A DNA stretch of 64,000 nt from NCBI GenBank assembly GCA_035048485.1, contig CM068581.1, positions 6,275,430 through 6,339,429 on the forward strand. The letters run 5' to 3'. The notes below the pieces were generated by a model. It worked only from the letters and a program-made list of their open reading frames with translations, was not told where the DNA came from and did not search any database. This DNA is from Pteria penguin. Taxonomy: Eukaryota > Mollusca > Bivalvia > Pterioida > Pteriidae. Below are positions 46,495-60,100 of the stretch, piece after piece. The stretch's first letter is position 1. Every line of letters starts with the position of its first letter. Position numbers and translations under genes: made by a program.

Positions 46495-47603
46495 AAATTT
46501 TGTGCACCATATGCGCATTTCGACAAGTTATGTCTCTTCAGTAATAATGGGTCATTAAGTAGTCAGTTTGTAATGCATTTATTCCGGATTTCTAGTGTTT
46601 CTGCCATTAGTATTAATGAAGTGACATGATTTGTCCAAATTATCATATGGTGCACTGGTCTCACTTCTAAATTTCAGAGGTCCGTGAATGTCCGCTGTGG
46701 TACATTGTTGTTAGTGCCATAGTCATGTGACACCAGTTACTGTCGTATTTTGCAATACAGTAAGTAATAAATATAGATAGGGTTTTTTATTTATTTATTT
46801 ATTTTTGGCATGTCATCTGGTCATTTTTAATAGTGGTGGTCAGTTTAGTCCGTGTAACATACATACTGGCAGTATTTCTTAATTATCTTGATTGTCAATA
46901 GAGACCTAACGGGACAGAAGAGAGAAGCTATGGGTAATAACGCTACGAGGAAGTATACGCTCATCAACGGTGGTCCGAAATATCCAGGACAATTATATAA
47001 TCTAGAATTAATATATTTCTATAAGAAACTATGTATTGAAATAAACTAATACTAACTAGATATTTTATCATTTCTGTCGAATATCCCATTCGACATTATT
47101 TAACAACCGTTCAATAAAACGTTGATAGTTTTGAGTGATGTTTTGTTACGTTTTCAGAAACAAACTGTATATGTACGAAAGCTGCCACCTTTTCTGATGC
47201 CGAGTCGGAATTCGAATTGCACTGTAATCCTTTGGGGTTTGCAGTTTCATGGTAAATATATCATTTTGAAGCTTAAAGATGAAAATAGAGTTTTCTCCTC
47301 AGAAAGCATGAAAACCAATTCATCATTTTTGACTGGAGAGAATATTTCACAGACACACCGAGTTCAAGATGGATAGACAGCGTCAGTATGTAGTATACTG
47401 GATGAGTGAATCTTTCCATCTTACTTATCATGCCAATTATCATTGATGAATAGAACATTATCACCATTCTGTCCTTAGGTTATGCAAAATAAATGCAGGG
47501 TATTAGATTGAAAGTGAGGATAAATTAACCCCTCCCAAACCCAATAAAAACATGTACAATATTTACAACATACACCGATAGAGATTTCAAGAAAAATACA
47601 GAC
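46489..47603. other. Non-coding stretch, one short unrecognised frame
   Basis: An 84-codon plus frame at 47122-47376 has no recognised domain. Otherwise AT-rich with a short (TTTA)n near 46790. Confidence 0.45.
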
Positions 47604-48180
47604 TCACTTCCTAGAACGATAATAAAAAATAAAAACTTACTCCCTAGAGCGATTTTATAAAATACCAACTCATTCCCTAGAGCGATTATATAAAATACAA
47701 AGACGCCCTAGAGCGATTATATAAAATACAAAGACGCCCTAGAGCGATTATGTAAAATACAAAGACGCCCTAGAGCGATTATATAAAATACAAAGACGCC
47801 CTAGAGCGATTATATAAAATACAAAGACGCCCTAGAGCGATTATATAAAATACAAAGACGCCCTAGAGCGATTATATGAAATACGAACTCCCTAGAGCGA
47901 TTATATAAAATACAAAGACGCCCTAGAGCGATTATATAAAATACAAAGACGCCCTAGAGCGATTATATAAAATACAAAGACGCCCTAGAGCGATTATATG
48001 AAATACGAACTCCCTAGAGCGATTATATGAAATACGAACTCCCTAGAGCGATTATATAAAATACAAACTTATTCATAGAGTGATTATATGAAATATAAAC
48101 TTAATCCCCAGAGCGATTATATAAAATATAGACTCATACCCAAAAGAGATTAAATATAATACAAACTCACGACCTTGAGA
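47604..48180. repeat. 31-bp minisatellite, about 18 copies
   Basis: The unit is TATAAAATACAAAGACGCCC + TAGAGCGATTA, with a deletion variant (ACGAACTCCC). Degenerate at both edges. Confidence 0.95.
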
Positions 48181-48319
48181 AATTAATCAAACTACAAAAG
48201 TACATGCTAAAGAGATAAAATTACATAGAAATTTTCGCCACAGAGAGATTAAATAAAACTAATGACAATTCCCATACAACAACATTGCTTATTTACGACA
48301 AAAAGTAAGAGATCCGACA

Positions 48320-49440
48320 AAACAACTCCGATAGATCCGACTAAGTTACAAGTATAGATGTCATACTAAACTAAACCGGACTAAGCTACAAGTATAGATG
48401 TCATACTAAACTAAACCGGACTAAGCTACAAGTATAGATGCCATACTAAACTAAACCGGACTAAGTTACAAGTATAGATGTCATACTAAACTAAACCGGA
48501 CTAAGCTACATGTATAAATGCCATTCTAAACTTAACCGGACTGAGCTACATGTATAGATGCCATTCTTAAATAAACCGGACTAAACTACATGCATAAATC
48601 CTGTATAGATGTCATACTAAATTAAACCGGGCTAAGCTACATGTATAAATGCCACTCTAAACTAAACCGGACTAAGCTATATGTATAAATGCCATTCTAA
48701 ACTAAACCGGACTAAACTACATGCATAGGTGTCGTACTAAACTAAACCGGACTAAGCTACATGTATAGATGCCATTCTAAACTAAACCGGACTAAGCTAC
48801 ATGTATAGATGCCATTCTTAACTAAACCGGACTAAACTACATGTATAAATCCGACTAAACTACATGTATAGATGTCATTCTAAGCTAATCCGGACTAAAC
48901 TATCTGTATAGATCCGACTAAACTACTTGTATAGATTTTATACTAAGCTAATCCGGACTAAACTACCTGTATAGATTCGACTAAACTACATGCATAGATA
49001 TCATACTAAACTAAATCGGACTAAGCTACATGTATAGATGTCATTCTTAACTAAACCGGACTAAGCTACATGTATAGATGCCATTCTTAAATAAACCGGA
49101 CTAAGCTACATGTATAAATTCGACTAGACTACATGTATAGATGTCATACTAAGCTAATCCGGACTAAACTACCTGTATAGATCCTACTAAACTACTTATA
49201 TAGATGTCATACTAAACTAAACCTGACTAAACTACTTACAGAGATGTCATATACCAAACTAACCCTGACTACACTACATGTATATGCTATACCAAACTAC
49301 ACCGGACTAAACTACATGTACATGTATATGCTATACCAAACTAAACCGAACTAAACTACATGTACGGGTGTCATACTAAACTTAACTTGACCTTACTACA
49401 TCTATAAATGTCATGCCAAATTATATCTGACTAAACTACA
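48320..49440. repeat. 40-bp minisatellite, about 28 copies
   Basis: The unit is CCGGACTAAGCTACATGTAT + AGATGCCATTCTAAACTAAA. Early units have 'caagtat/gtcatac' and later ones 'catgtat/gccattc', so variants are regionally clustered. A shorter derivative ('actaaactacatgtatagatccg') is mixed in after 48590. Decays past 49200. Confidence 0.94.
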
Positions 49441-49841
49441 TATATAGATATCATGCAAAACAAAATCTATGGGAAAATCTATGGGAAAACAAAAATGTTC
49501 ATCTATATACCAAACAATGTCAGCTGGCATAACGTCATGACAAGGTTGTTGTGATCAATCCATCTTTAACACTACAAAACATGGGAATCTAAGACTAAGA
49601 GACGTGTGTTCAAAATTCATATATAAAGGGATCAACAGGCAAAGTACGTCTCCTTTTTCCCCATGAATGCCCCCAAATATCATATGACATAAACATATGA
49701 CGAAACTGCAGAATAAAGTTATTGAAAGTGCCACTAATTGTACATGTATACAAAAAAGCAAATCAAACATGCCACAAAAGAAACCTACCGCAAAACACAG
49801 ATAAACAGAGAAAAGTTTACATTGTCCATACTAAAATCAAA
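49441..49841. other. Short non-repetitive spacer
   Basis: A 71-codon minus frame (49555-49770) with hydrophobic runs has no recognised identity. It separates two minisatellite arrays. Confidence 0.4.
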
Positions 49842-52800
49842 GAATATCGTGTACTATCGATCAGTGCTATCGTGCACTATACATCAGTGATATTGTGTAC
49901 TACACATCAGTGCCATCGTGTACTATACATCAGTGATATCGGGTACTATACATCAGTGATATCGTGTACTATACATCAGTGATATCGTGTACTATACATC
50001 AGTGCTATCGTATACTATACAACAGTGATATTGTGTACTGTATATCAGTGCTATCGTGTACTATACATCAGTGATATCGTGTACTATATATCAGTGCTAT
50101 CGTGTACTATACATCATTGCTATCGTGTAATATACATTAGTGATATCGTGTACTATACATCAGTGCGATCATGTACTATACATCAGTGCTATCCTGTACT
50201 ATACATCAGTGATATCGAGTACTATACATCAGTGATATCGTGTACTATACATCAGAGCTACCGTGTACTATATATCAGTGATATCGTGTACTATACATGT
50301 ACATCAGTGCTATTATGTACTATGCATCACTTATATCGTGTATTATACGTCAGTGCTATCGTGTATCATACAACAGTGATAGCGTGTACTATACATCAGG
50401 GCTATCGTGTACTATATATCAGTGATATCGTGTACTATACATCAGTGATATCGTGTACTATATATCAGTGATATCCTGTACTATACATCAGTGCGATCGT
50501 GTACTATACATCAGTGCTATCCTGTACTATACATCAGTGATATCGTGTACTATACATCAGTGATATCGTGTACTATATATCAGTGATATCGTGTACTATA
50601 CATCAGTGATATCGTGTACTAAACATCAGGGCTATCGTGTACTATATATCAGTGATATCGTGTATTATACATCAGGGCTATCGTGTACTATATATCAGTG
50701 ATATCGTGTACTGTACATCAGTGTTATCGTGTATCATACAACAGTGATAGCGTGTACTATACATCAGTGATATCGTGTATTATACATCAGGACTATCGTG
50801 TACTATATATCAGTGATATCGTGTACTATACATGTACATCAGTGCTATTATGTACTATACATCAGTTATATCGTGTACTTTACATCAGTCATATCGTGTA
50901 CTACACATCAGTGATATCGTGTACTATACATCAGTGCTATCGTGTACTATACATCAGTGCTATCGTGTACTACACATCAGTGATATCGTGTACTATACAT
51001 CAGTGATATCGTGTACTATACATCAGTGATATCGTGTACTACACATCAGTGATATCGTGTAAAATACATGAGTGATATCGTGTACTATACATCAGTGCTA
51101 TTATGTACTATACATCACTTATATCGTGTATTATACGTCAGTGCTATCGTGTATCATACAAGTGATAGCGTGTACTATACATCAGTGATATCGTGTACTA
51201 TACATCAGGGCTATCGTGTACTATATATAAGCGATATCGTGTACTATACATCAGTGCGATCGTGTACTATACATCAATGATATCGGGTACTATACATCAG
51301 TGATATCGTGTATTATACATCAGGGCTATCCTGTACTATATATCAGTGATATCCTGTACTATACATCAGTGATATCGTGTATTATACATCAGTGATATCG
51401 TGTACTATATATCAGTGATATCGTGTACTATACATGTACATCAGTGCTATTATGTACTATACATCAGTTATATCGTGTACTTTACTTCAGTGCTATCGTG
51501 TACTGTACATCAATGTTATCGTGTATCATACAACAGTGATAGCGTGTATCATACATCAGTGATATCGTGTATTATACATCAGGACTATCGTGTACTATAT
51601 ATCAGTGATATCGTGTACTATACATGTACATCAGTGCTATTATGTACTATACATTAGTTATATCGTGTACTTTACGTCACTGCTATCGTGTACTACACAT
51701 TAGTGCTATCTTGTATCATTCAACAGTGATAGCGTGTACTATACATCAGTGATATCGTGTATTATACATCAGTTATATCGTGTATTATACATCAGTCATA
51801 TCGTGTACTATACATCAGTGCTATCGTATACTATACATTAGTGCTATCGTGTACTATACATCAGTAATATCCTGTACTACACATCAGTGCTATCGTGTAC
51901 TACACATCAGTGATATCGTGTACTATACATCAGTGATATCGTGTACTATACATCAGTGATATCGTGTACTATACATCAGTGCTATCGTGTACTATACATC
52001 AGTGCTATCGTGTACTATACATCAGTAATATCGTGTACTACACATAAGTGCTATTGTGTACTACACATCAGTGATATCGTGTACTATACATCAGTGATAT
52101 CGTGTAATATACATTAGTCATATCGTGTACTATGCATCAGTGCGATCATGTACTATACATCAGTGCTATCCTGTACTATACATCAGTGATATCGTGTACT
52201 ATACATCAGTGATATCGTGCACTATACATATACATCAGTGCTATTATGTACTATGCATCAGTGATATCGTGTACTATACATCAGGGCTATCGTGTACTAT
52301 ATATCAGTGATATCGTGTACTATACATCAGTGCGATCGTGTACTATACATCAGTGATATCAGGTACTATACATCAGTGATATCGTGTATTATACATCAGG
52401 GCTATCCTGTACTATATATCAGTGATATCGTGTACTATACATCAGTGATATCGTGTACTATATATCAGTGATATCGTGTACTATACATGTACATCAGTGC
52501 TATTATATACTATACATCAGATATATCGTGTACTTTGCGTCAGTGCTATCGTGTACTCTACATCAGTGTTATCGTGTATCATACAACAGTGATAGCGTGT
52601 ACTATACATCAGTGATATCGTGTATTATACATCAGGACTATCGTGTACTATATATCAGTGATATCGTGTACTATACATGTACATCAGTGCTATTATGTAC
52701 TATACATCAGTTATATCGTGTACTATACGTCACTGCTATCGTGTACTATACATCAGTGCTATCTTGTATCATAGAACAGTGATAGCGTGTACTATACATC

Positions 52801-53841
52801 AGTGATATCGTGTATTATACATCAGTTATATCGTGTACTATACATCAGTCATATTGTGTATTACACATCAGTGATATCGTGTAAAATACATGAGTGATAT
52901 CGTGTACTATACATCAGTGCTATCGTGTACTATACATCAGCGATATTGTGTACTATATATCAGTGTTATCGTGTACTACACATCAGTGATATCGTGTAAA
53001 ATACATGAGTGACATCGTGTACTACACATCAGTGCTATCGTGTACTATACATCAGTGCTATCGTGTACTATACATCAGTAATATCGTGTACTACACATCA
53101 ATGCTATCGTGTACTACACATCAGTGATATCGTGTACTATACATCAGTGATATCGTGTACTATACATCAGTGATATCGTGTACTACACATCAGTGATATC
53201 GTGTAAAATACATGAGTGATATCGTGTAAAATACATCAGTGCTATTATGTACTATACATCAGTGCTATCGTGTACTATACATCAGTAATATCGTGTACTA
53301 CACATCAGTGCTATCGTGTACTACACATCAGTGATATCGTGTACTATACATCAGTGATATTGTGTACTATACATCAGTGATACCATGTACTGTACATCAG
53401 TGATATCGTGTACTATACATCGGTGATATCGTGTACTATACATCAGTGATATCGTGTACTATACATCTGTGATATCGTGTACTATACATCAGTGATATCG
53501 TGTACCATACATCTGTGATATCGTGTACTATACATCAGTGATATCATGTACTATACATCAGTGATATCTTGTACTACACATCAGTGATATCGTGTACTAT
53601 ACACCAGTGATTTCGTGCATTGTGTGCTATTGCTATCGTCTACTGTGTACCACTGCTTTCGTGCACTGTGTACCATTACTATCGTGTTCCCTGTATCAGT
53701 GCTATCGTGAACTGTGTACTAATGTTATCGTTTACTAGGTACTATTGCTATCGTGTACTGGGTACCATTGCTAATAATTTGCTATTGTGCACTATATATC
53801 ATTACAATCGTGTACTGGGGATCATTGCTATCGTGTATTGT
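49842..53841. repeat. 23-bp minisatellite, over 160 copies, with higher-order blocks
   Basis: The unit is CATCAGTGATATCGTGTACT + ATA. A 6-base insertion variant (ACATGTACATCAGTGCTATT) marks higher-order copies at 50295, 50830, 51432, 51622, 52485 and 52675. The pairs 51432/51622 and 52485/52675 have the same internal 190-bp spacing and are 1053 bp apart. From 53620 the unit changes to a 'gtgtaccattgc' form. 23 is not a multiple of 3 and the unit has no stop, so all three plus frames give the same 23-residue Tyr/Cys-rich repeat; the many open frames here are shadows. Confidence 0.97.
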
Positions 53842-55669
53842 AGAGAAAACAGAAGACATCTGACAAAGCTGTATGAAGCAAATCACCAAGGACATGCACA
53901 TAAAACATGATAATAGTAAAATTTACACAGAAAAAACGACATTACAAAAATAATTGATTGTGCTTCTGTTACGATACTGACTTAGGGGGGTCAATGGAAG
54001 TAACAAATGTCACTCAATTAATGTTGTTAACCGGTTTACGGGCGCCCATCTTCCCACTCACCACAAAAGCAGCACAAAGGACACACATTAAAAAAAAAAA
54101 TTATAAATAATCCTCCCTATAGAGAACAAGGATCAACAGGTTTCTTAAGAAGAGAGGTCATAAAAATTTTTATACACAAAACGTTTATAGAATAATATGT
54201 TGCTACCAAATATATGTAAGACGACATTAACATAAGTAAACCGAGTTCTTCTCGTCTGTAAGCGAGCTCAGATCCTTGATCAACAGGAGTCCCGACTAAA
54301 AGTCAGAGGCACGATGATCAGGACCTTGTCTACTCTGAAAAGGTTTGGACAAAGCCCGTCAAAGAGTCCCCATCGCCCTGTTAGTCAGCGTGCAACGCTC
54401 AAATAAAAGTTTGTATTGGGTTGTAGAGAGACCCAATACAAGACACACGGTCTTAGCGATGATCTCGAGGTCATACTGTCGATGTCGAAGGCGTTTAATG
54501 ATTTTAGAACCAGCCGATATGAAATAATCTGAACCTTTGACAATCCTTAGTTTGTATTGTTGAAAAGTCACATTTCCGAATTTGGATGAAATGTCTGAAT
54601 AAGATCTGTAAAATTTACCAAAAGTTTTTCGAAGTTTATGATATCTATAACCCTGAGTAAGAAGTTCAAAAGTAATCTGATCTGAGATTTTTTTTCGTGA
54701 AACTCCAAAACGTTAGTGCAGGCTCTAGCGAACCGAGCTAATTAACTAATATATATACCATATAATGAATCTGGTGACATCACCATCTAGATAAGGGAAA
54801 TTTACAATAGGAAATCCAAAGTCGTCACATTTATCATATATGTTTGTAGAAATATTGTTGTTAATAATTTTAATATTTAAGTCCAAGGAAAGTGTTTCCT
54901 GATCAGAAATATTGGCTTTGTTTAATAGGAGTTCAGGTGGATAAATATAAATAATATAAAATGTAGTTTTTAAACTCAGGGTTATCGATAACCACAATAT
55001 CATCAAGGTATCTAGAGGTGTCATTGAACTTATCAATAAGGTTGAAACGTCTATAGGTTTGAATAGAATGCATAAAGTCTCTCTCATAGCAGTATAGAAA
55101 TACATCTGCTATAAGGGGGGCGCAGTGCCCATAGATATCTCAATAATCTGCTGAAAACTCTTGCCATTAAACTGTACATAAATATTATGCATCAAAAATG
55201 TGATGGCATTACACAATTCAGTACAAGTTCAATATTTATAATTATCATATTGTTTGTTTGAGATAAATGCAGATGTAACAGAAATACAGAGGCATGATTT
55301 AGACTGTTGAAACACCAGCATGCGAGAGACAACAATTTGGTTTTGATTAAGTCATGAGGTAGAAAGGTATATAGTGTCGAAAAATCAAAAGTAGAAACTT
55401 TATTTGCCTCAAATTTCTCAAACGGATCTTTCAATGACTTCGTAAGAATTTTGGATGGACCAAATTAATTGACGTTACTATTGCTAAAACAGCATTACAA
55501 TACTTGATAACATGGTCTTTAATTAGAGTAAGAGCGAAGTAATATGTTTAGAAAGCACAATAGAGCGATTACTAAAATTTGATATAAAACGTGATTTATA
55601 TGGATTTGTGTACATAGGGAAGTCAATACATTATTAGAGATCTTTTTATCAATGCTTAAATTGAAGTCA
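53842..55669 (-). mobile_element. Penelope-like element, copy 2, inside the 23-bp array
   Basis: Same family as 35172-37125: STFDFSTLYTFLPHDLIKTK (about 55380), catalytic LDD in a disturbed frame near 55010 (recognisable against copy 1's YFDD), ELLLNKANISDQETLSLDLN and VNFPYLDGDV (about 54790-54930), then GSDYFISAGSKIIKRLRHRQ and RCTLTNRAMGTL ending about 54359. The 3' region has the shared GTAAACCGGTTAAC (reverse) landmark to AGAGAAAACAG at 53842. It is 5'-truncated at about 55669, compared with copy 1. Minisatellite of the same family lies on both sides, and a short ATTGT may be the TSD. Confidence 0.83.
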
Positions 55670-56165
55670 CACATTGTGTACCATTACTATACTGTACTGG
55701 AGGGGCACGCTTGGTGTAGTGGTTAAGCGCTTGGCTTGCGGCGCCGACGATCCGAGTTCGATTTCCAGATTGCGCCACTGCGTTTAAGAGATTGGTTACC
55801 TCCTGCTTCCATGTCGCGATGTAACTGAAAAATTGTTGAAAGCGACATAAACCACCAATTAACCAACCAACTATCGTGTACTGTGTACCATTGCTATCAT
55901 GTACTATGTACCATTGCTATCGTGTTCTGTGCATAATTGCTATCGTGTACTGTATACCATTGCTATCGTGTACTGCGTACCTATCAACCGTATACTGGGT
56001 ACCATTGTTATCGTGTACTATGTAACATTGCTGTCGTACACTGCGTACCATTGCTATTGTGCTCTGTGCACCATCGCTGGCTTGTACCGTGTACCATTGC
56101 TATCGTGTACTGTGTACCATTGCTATCGTGTACAGGGTACCATTTCTATCGTGTACTGTGTACCA
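55670..56165. repeat. 23-bp minisatellite variant, right part
   Basis: TATCGTGTACTGTGTACCAT + TGC units continue the variant seen at 53620-53841, so the PLE copy split one array. Interrupted by a SINE at 55701-55870. Open frames 55899-56246 are repeat shadows. Confidence 0.92.
55701..55870 (+). mobile_element. tRNA-derived SINE, family B (copy 2)
   Basis: Head GGTGTAGTGGTTAAGCGCTT, B-box GAGTTCGATTTCC, body CTGCTTCCATGTCGCGATGT and tail AGCGACATAAACCACCAATT. Possible 13-bp TSD with two mismatches at 55687-55699 and 55871-55883, though this is also what the host repeat would give. Confidence 0.9.
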
Positions 56166-57114
56166 TGTTTCCCGGAATGTATAAGAATCGTCATAACGAA
56201 GCGGTTCTTGAAAATTAAAAAACAAAAAATGCAATCAAACCTATAGTTACAAAGTGCAAAGATGATATTTTTATCAATTTTCAGGAACAAAATGTTGACT
56301 GCTATAACGTAAAATCAAATTTGTATCAGTTCATAAATCAAATGAAAATGGAAATGAAAAAAAAACTATCATAGCAACGCGACATGAGTATTATGAATGA
56401 CGGAGAAAAATAAAAACGTAAGCCAAAATAGAAAATATACACACAACATTCAGTATAAGATGAAAAAAGAAAGAGATGCTGAAAATAATGTGCGTAAATC
56501 AAAAGAAAACTCCTATGGTGAGTGAGTGCCCATCAACAACACTACATGTAGTAAGACTACTGATGTCATTCTTCATTATACTTGTCCGTAAACAATAAGC
56601 ACTTATAAATAGTTCCTTCACTTCACTTCAGTAAACTCTAAACAGTGGTGTAACGACTCGAAAACGATTGGAATAATGACGAGAATAGCGGCAATGCTGT
56701 TTCGTTAAACATTAATATTTGCCCTGTTCTGATTCACCGCCGTGATCTCATCGAGTTAATGTGAGACCTGAAGTGGAAAAAAAGTCTGAAGCGCTAAGTG
56801 AATTGATGTCCACACTATCAATCAATGGCATTACAAGACGGTTCCAGGAAAATAATTATTCCTCATGGCAAAATTATCTCGTTACGCTTTGTCAATCAGG
56901 ACTCAGGTTCGCGAATTTTACTAAAACATTGTCTTTTTTTTTGTTCAACTTTTCTTAAATGGCAGCAATAATGGGTAAAATTTATTTCTTATCTCATACA
57001 TGCGACTAAATCATTTAAACCATTACTCTGGAGACATTAAATTCTACCTCAGGAATGGAATTTCCGAATTATAAGAATCAAACACGAGAGAGGGCGGGAA
57101 GATGGCTACGAAGT
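56166..57114. other. Non-repetitive spacer with one short frame
   Basis: A 65-codon plus frame at 56761-56958 (MRPEVEKKSEALSELMSTLS...) is followed by 'caggttcgcg', which could be read as an exon end, but this is not supported by a recognised domain. The rest is AT-rich. Confidence 0.35.
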
Positions 57115-60100
57115 CACCGGGCAGTATAGCCAATTGGTTCCGTGGTGTTTTCTGTCAACGGGCTGTATAGGCCATTGATTCCGTGGTGTTTTTGTCATCG
57201 AGCTGTATAGTCAATGGATTCCGTGGTGTTTTGTGCTACCCGAATGTATAATCTATTAATAACGTGGTGTTTTGTGTCACCGGGCTGTATAGTCATCTAA
57301 TTTCGTGGTGTTTTGTGCCACCGGACTGTATAGTCAATTGATTCCGTGGTGTTTTGTGTCACTTTTACTGTATAGTCTATAAATTCCGTGGTGTTTTGTG
57401 TCACCGGGCTGTATAGTCATTTGATTCCATGGTGTTTGGTGTTACCGGGCTGGATAGTCATTTGATTCCATTGTGTTTTGTGTCACCGGGCTGTATAGTC
57501 ATCTGATTTCGTGGTGTTTTGTGCCACCGGGCTGTATATTCAATTGATTACGTAGTATTTTGTGCCACCGGGCTGTATAGTCAATGGATTCCGTGGTGTT
57601 TTGTGCCATCGGGCTGTATAATCAATTGATTCCGTGGTGTTTTGTGTCACTTTTACTGTATAGTCTATAAATGCCGTGGTGTTTTGTGTCACCGGGCTGT
57701 ATAGTCATTTGATTCCATGGTGTTTGGTGTTATCGGACTGTATAGTCATTTGATTCTGCGGTGTTTTTGTCAATGGACTTTATAGTCATTTGATTCCATG
57801 GTGTTTTGTGTCACCGGGCTGTATAGTCATTTGATCCTGTGGTGTTTTGTATCACCAGGCTGTATAGTTATTTGATTCCGTGGTGTTTTGTGTCATCGGG
57901 CTGTATAGTCATTTGATTTTGTGGTGCTTTGTGTGAACGGGCTGTTTAGTCATTTTATTCCGTGGTGTTTTGTGTCAACAGGTTGTATACTCATCTGATT
58001 TCGTGGTGTTTTTGTCACCGGGCAGCTGGGTAGTCATTTCATTTCTTGGTGTTTTGTTCCACCAGGATGTATAGTCAATTGATTCCGTGGTGTTTTGTGC
58101 CACTTTTACTGTATAGTCTATAAATACCGTGGTGTCTTGTGTCAACGGACTGTATAGTCATTTGATTCTGTGGTGTTTTGTGTTACCGGGATGTATAGTC
58201 AATTGATTCCGTGGTGTTTTGTGCCACTTTTACTGTATAGTCTATAAATACCGTGGTGTCTTGTGTCAACGGACTGTATAGTCATTTGATTCTGTTGTGT
58301 TTTTTGTTACCGGGATGTATAGTCATTTGATTCCGTGGTGTTTTGTGACATCGGGCTGTATAGTCATTTGATTATGTGGTGTTTTGTATCACCAGGCTGT
58401 ATAGTTATTTGATTCCGTGGTGTTTTGTGTCACCGGGCTGTATACTCATCTGATTCCTTGGTGTTTTGTATCACTTGGCTGTATAGTCAATTGATTCCTT
58501 AGTGTTTTGTGTCACCGGGCTGTATAGTCATTTGATTCTGTGGTGTTTTGTATCACCAGGCTGTATAGTTATTTGATTCCGTGATGTTTTGTGTCAGCGG
58601 ACTGTATAGTCATTTGATACCTTAGTGTTTTGTATCACCAGGCTGTATAGTTATTTGATTCCGTGATGTTTTGTGTCACCGGGCTGTATACTCATCTGAT
58701 TCCTTGGTGTTTTGTATCACTTGGCTGTATAGTCAATTGATTCCTTAGTGTTTTGTGTCACCGGACTGTATAGTCATTTGATTCTGTGGTGTTTTGTGTT
58801 ACCGGGATGTATAGTCATTTGATTCCGTGGTGTTTTGTGTCACTTTTACTGTATAGTCTATAAATTCCGTGGTGTTTTGTGTTACCGGGCTGTATAGTCA
58901 TTTGATTACATGGTGTTTCGTGCCACCGGGCTGTATAGTCATTTGATTCCGTGGTGTTTTGTGTCACCAGGCTGTATAGGTATTTGATTCCGTGGTGTTT
59001 TGTGTCACCGGGCTGTATAGTCATTTGATTCTGTGGTGTTTTGTATCACCAGGCTGTATAGTTATTTGAGTCCGTTATGTTTCGTGTCAGCGGACTGTAT
59101 AGTCATTTGTTACCTTAGTGTTTTGTATCACTAGGCTGTATAGTTATTTGATTCCGAGATGTTTTGTGTCACCGGGCTGTATACTCATCTGATTCCTTGA
59201 TGTTTTGTATCACTTGGCAGTACAGTCAATTAATTCCTTGGTGTTTTGTGTCACCGGGCTGTTTAGTTATTTGATTCCTTGGTGTTTTGTGTCACCGGGC
59301 TGTATAGTCATTTGATTACGTAGTTTTTTGTGTCACCGGGCTGTATGGTCATTTGATTCCCTGGAGTTTTCTGTCAGCGGACTGGATAGTCATTTGATTT
59401 CTTGGTGTTTTGTGTTACCGGGTTGTATAGTCATTTGATTCCGTGATGTTTTGTCACCGGGCTGTATGGTCATTTGATTCCCTGGAGTTTTGTGTCAACA
59501 GACTGGATAATCATTTGATTTCTTGGTGTTTGTGTCACCGGGCTGTATAGTTATTTGATTCCGTGGTGTTTTGTGTCAGCGGACTGTATAGTCATTTGAT
59601 ACCTTGGTGTTTTGTATCACCAGGCTGTATAGTTATTTGATTCCGTGATGTTTTGTGTCACCGGCCTGTATACTCATCTGATTCCTTCGTGTTTTGTGTC
59701 ACCGGGCTGTATAGTCATTTGATCCGTGGTGTTTTGTGTCACCGGGCTGTATAGTCATTTGATTACGTGGTGTTTTGTGTCACCGGGCTGTATAGTCATT
59801 TGATTCAGTGGTGTTTTGTACCACCGGGTTGTATAGTCAATTGATTCCTTGGTGTTTTGTATCACCAGGCTGTATAGTTATTTGATTCCGTGGTGTTTTG
59901 TGTCACCGGGCTGTATACTCATCTGATTCCTTGGTGTTTTGTATCACTTGGCTGTATAGTCAATTGATTCCTTAGTGTTTTGTGTCACCGGGCTGTATAG
60001 TCATTTGATTCTGTGGTGTTTTGTGTTACCGGGATGTATAGTCATTTGATTCCGTGGTGTTTTGTGTCACTTTTACTGTATAGTCTATAAATTCCGTGGT

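Noticed and set aside
49722..53910. Many open frames of 60-150 codons with Tyr/Cys-rich repeats
   Set aside because: All are translations of the 23-bp minisatellite, which has no stop in any plus frame.
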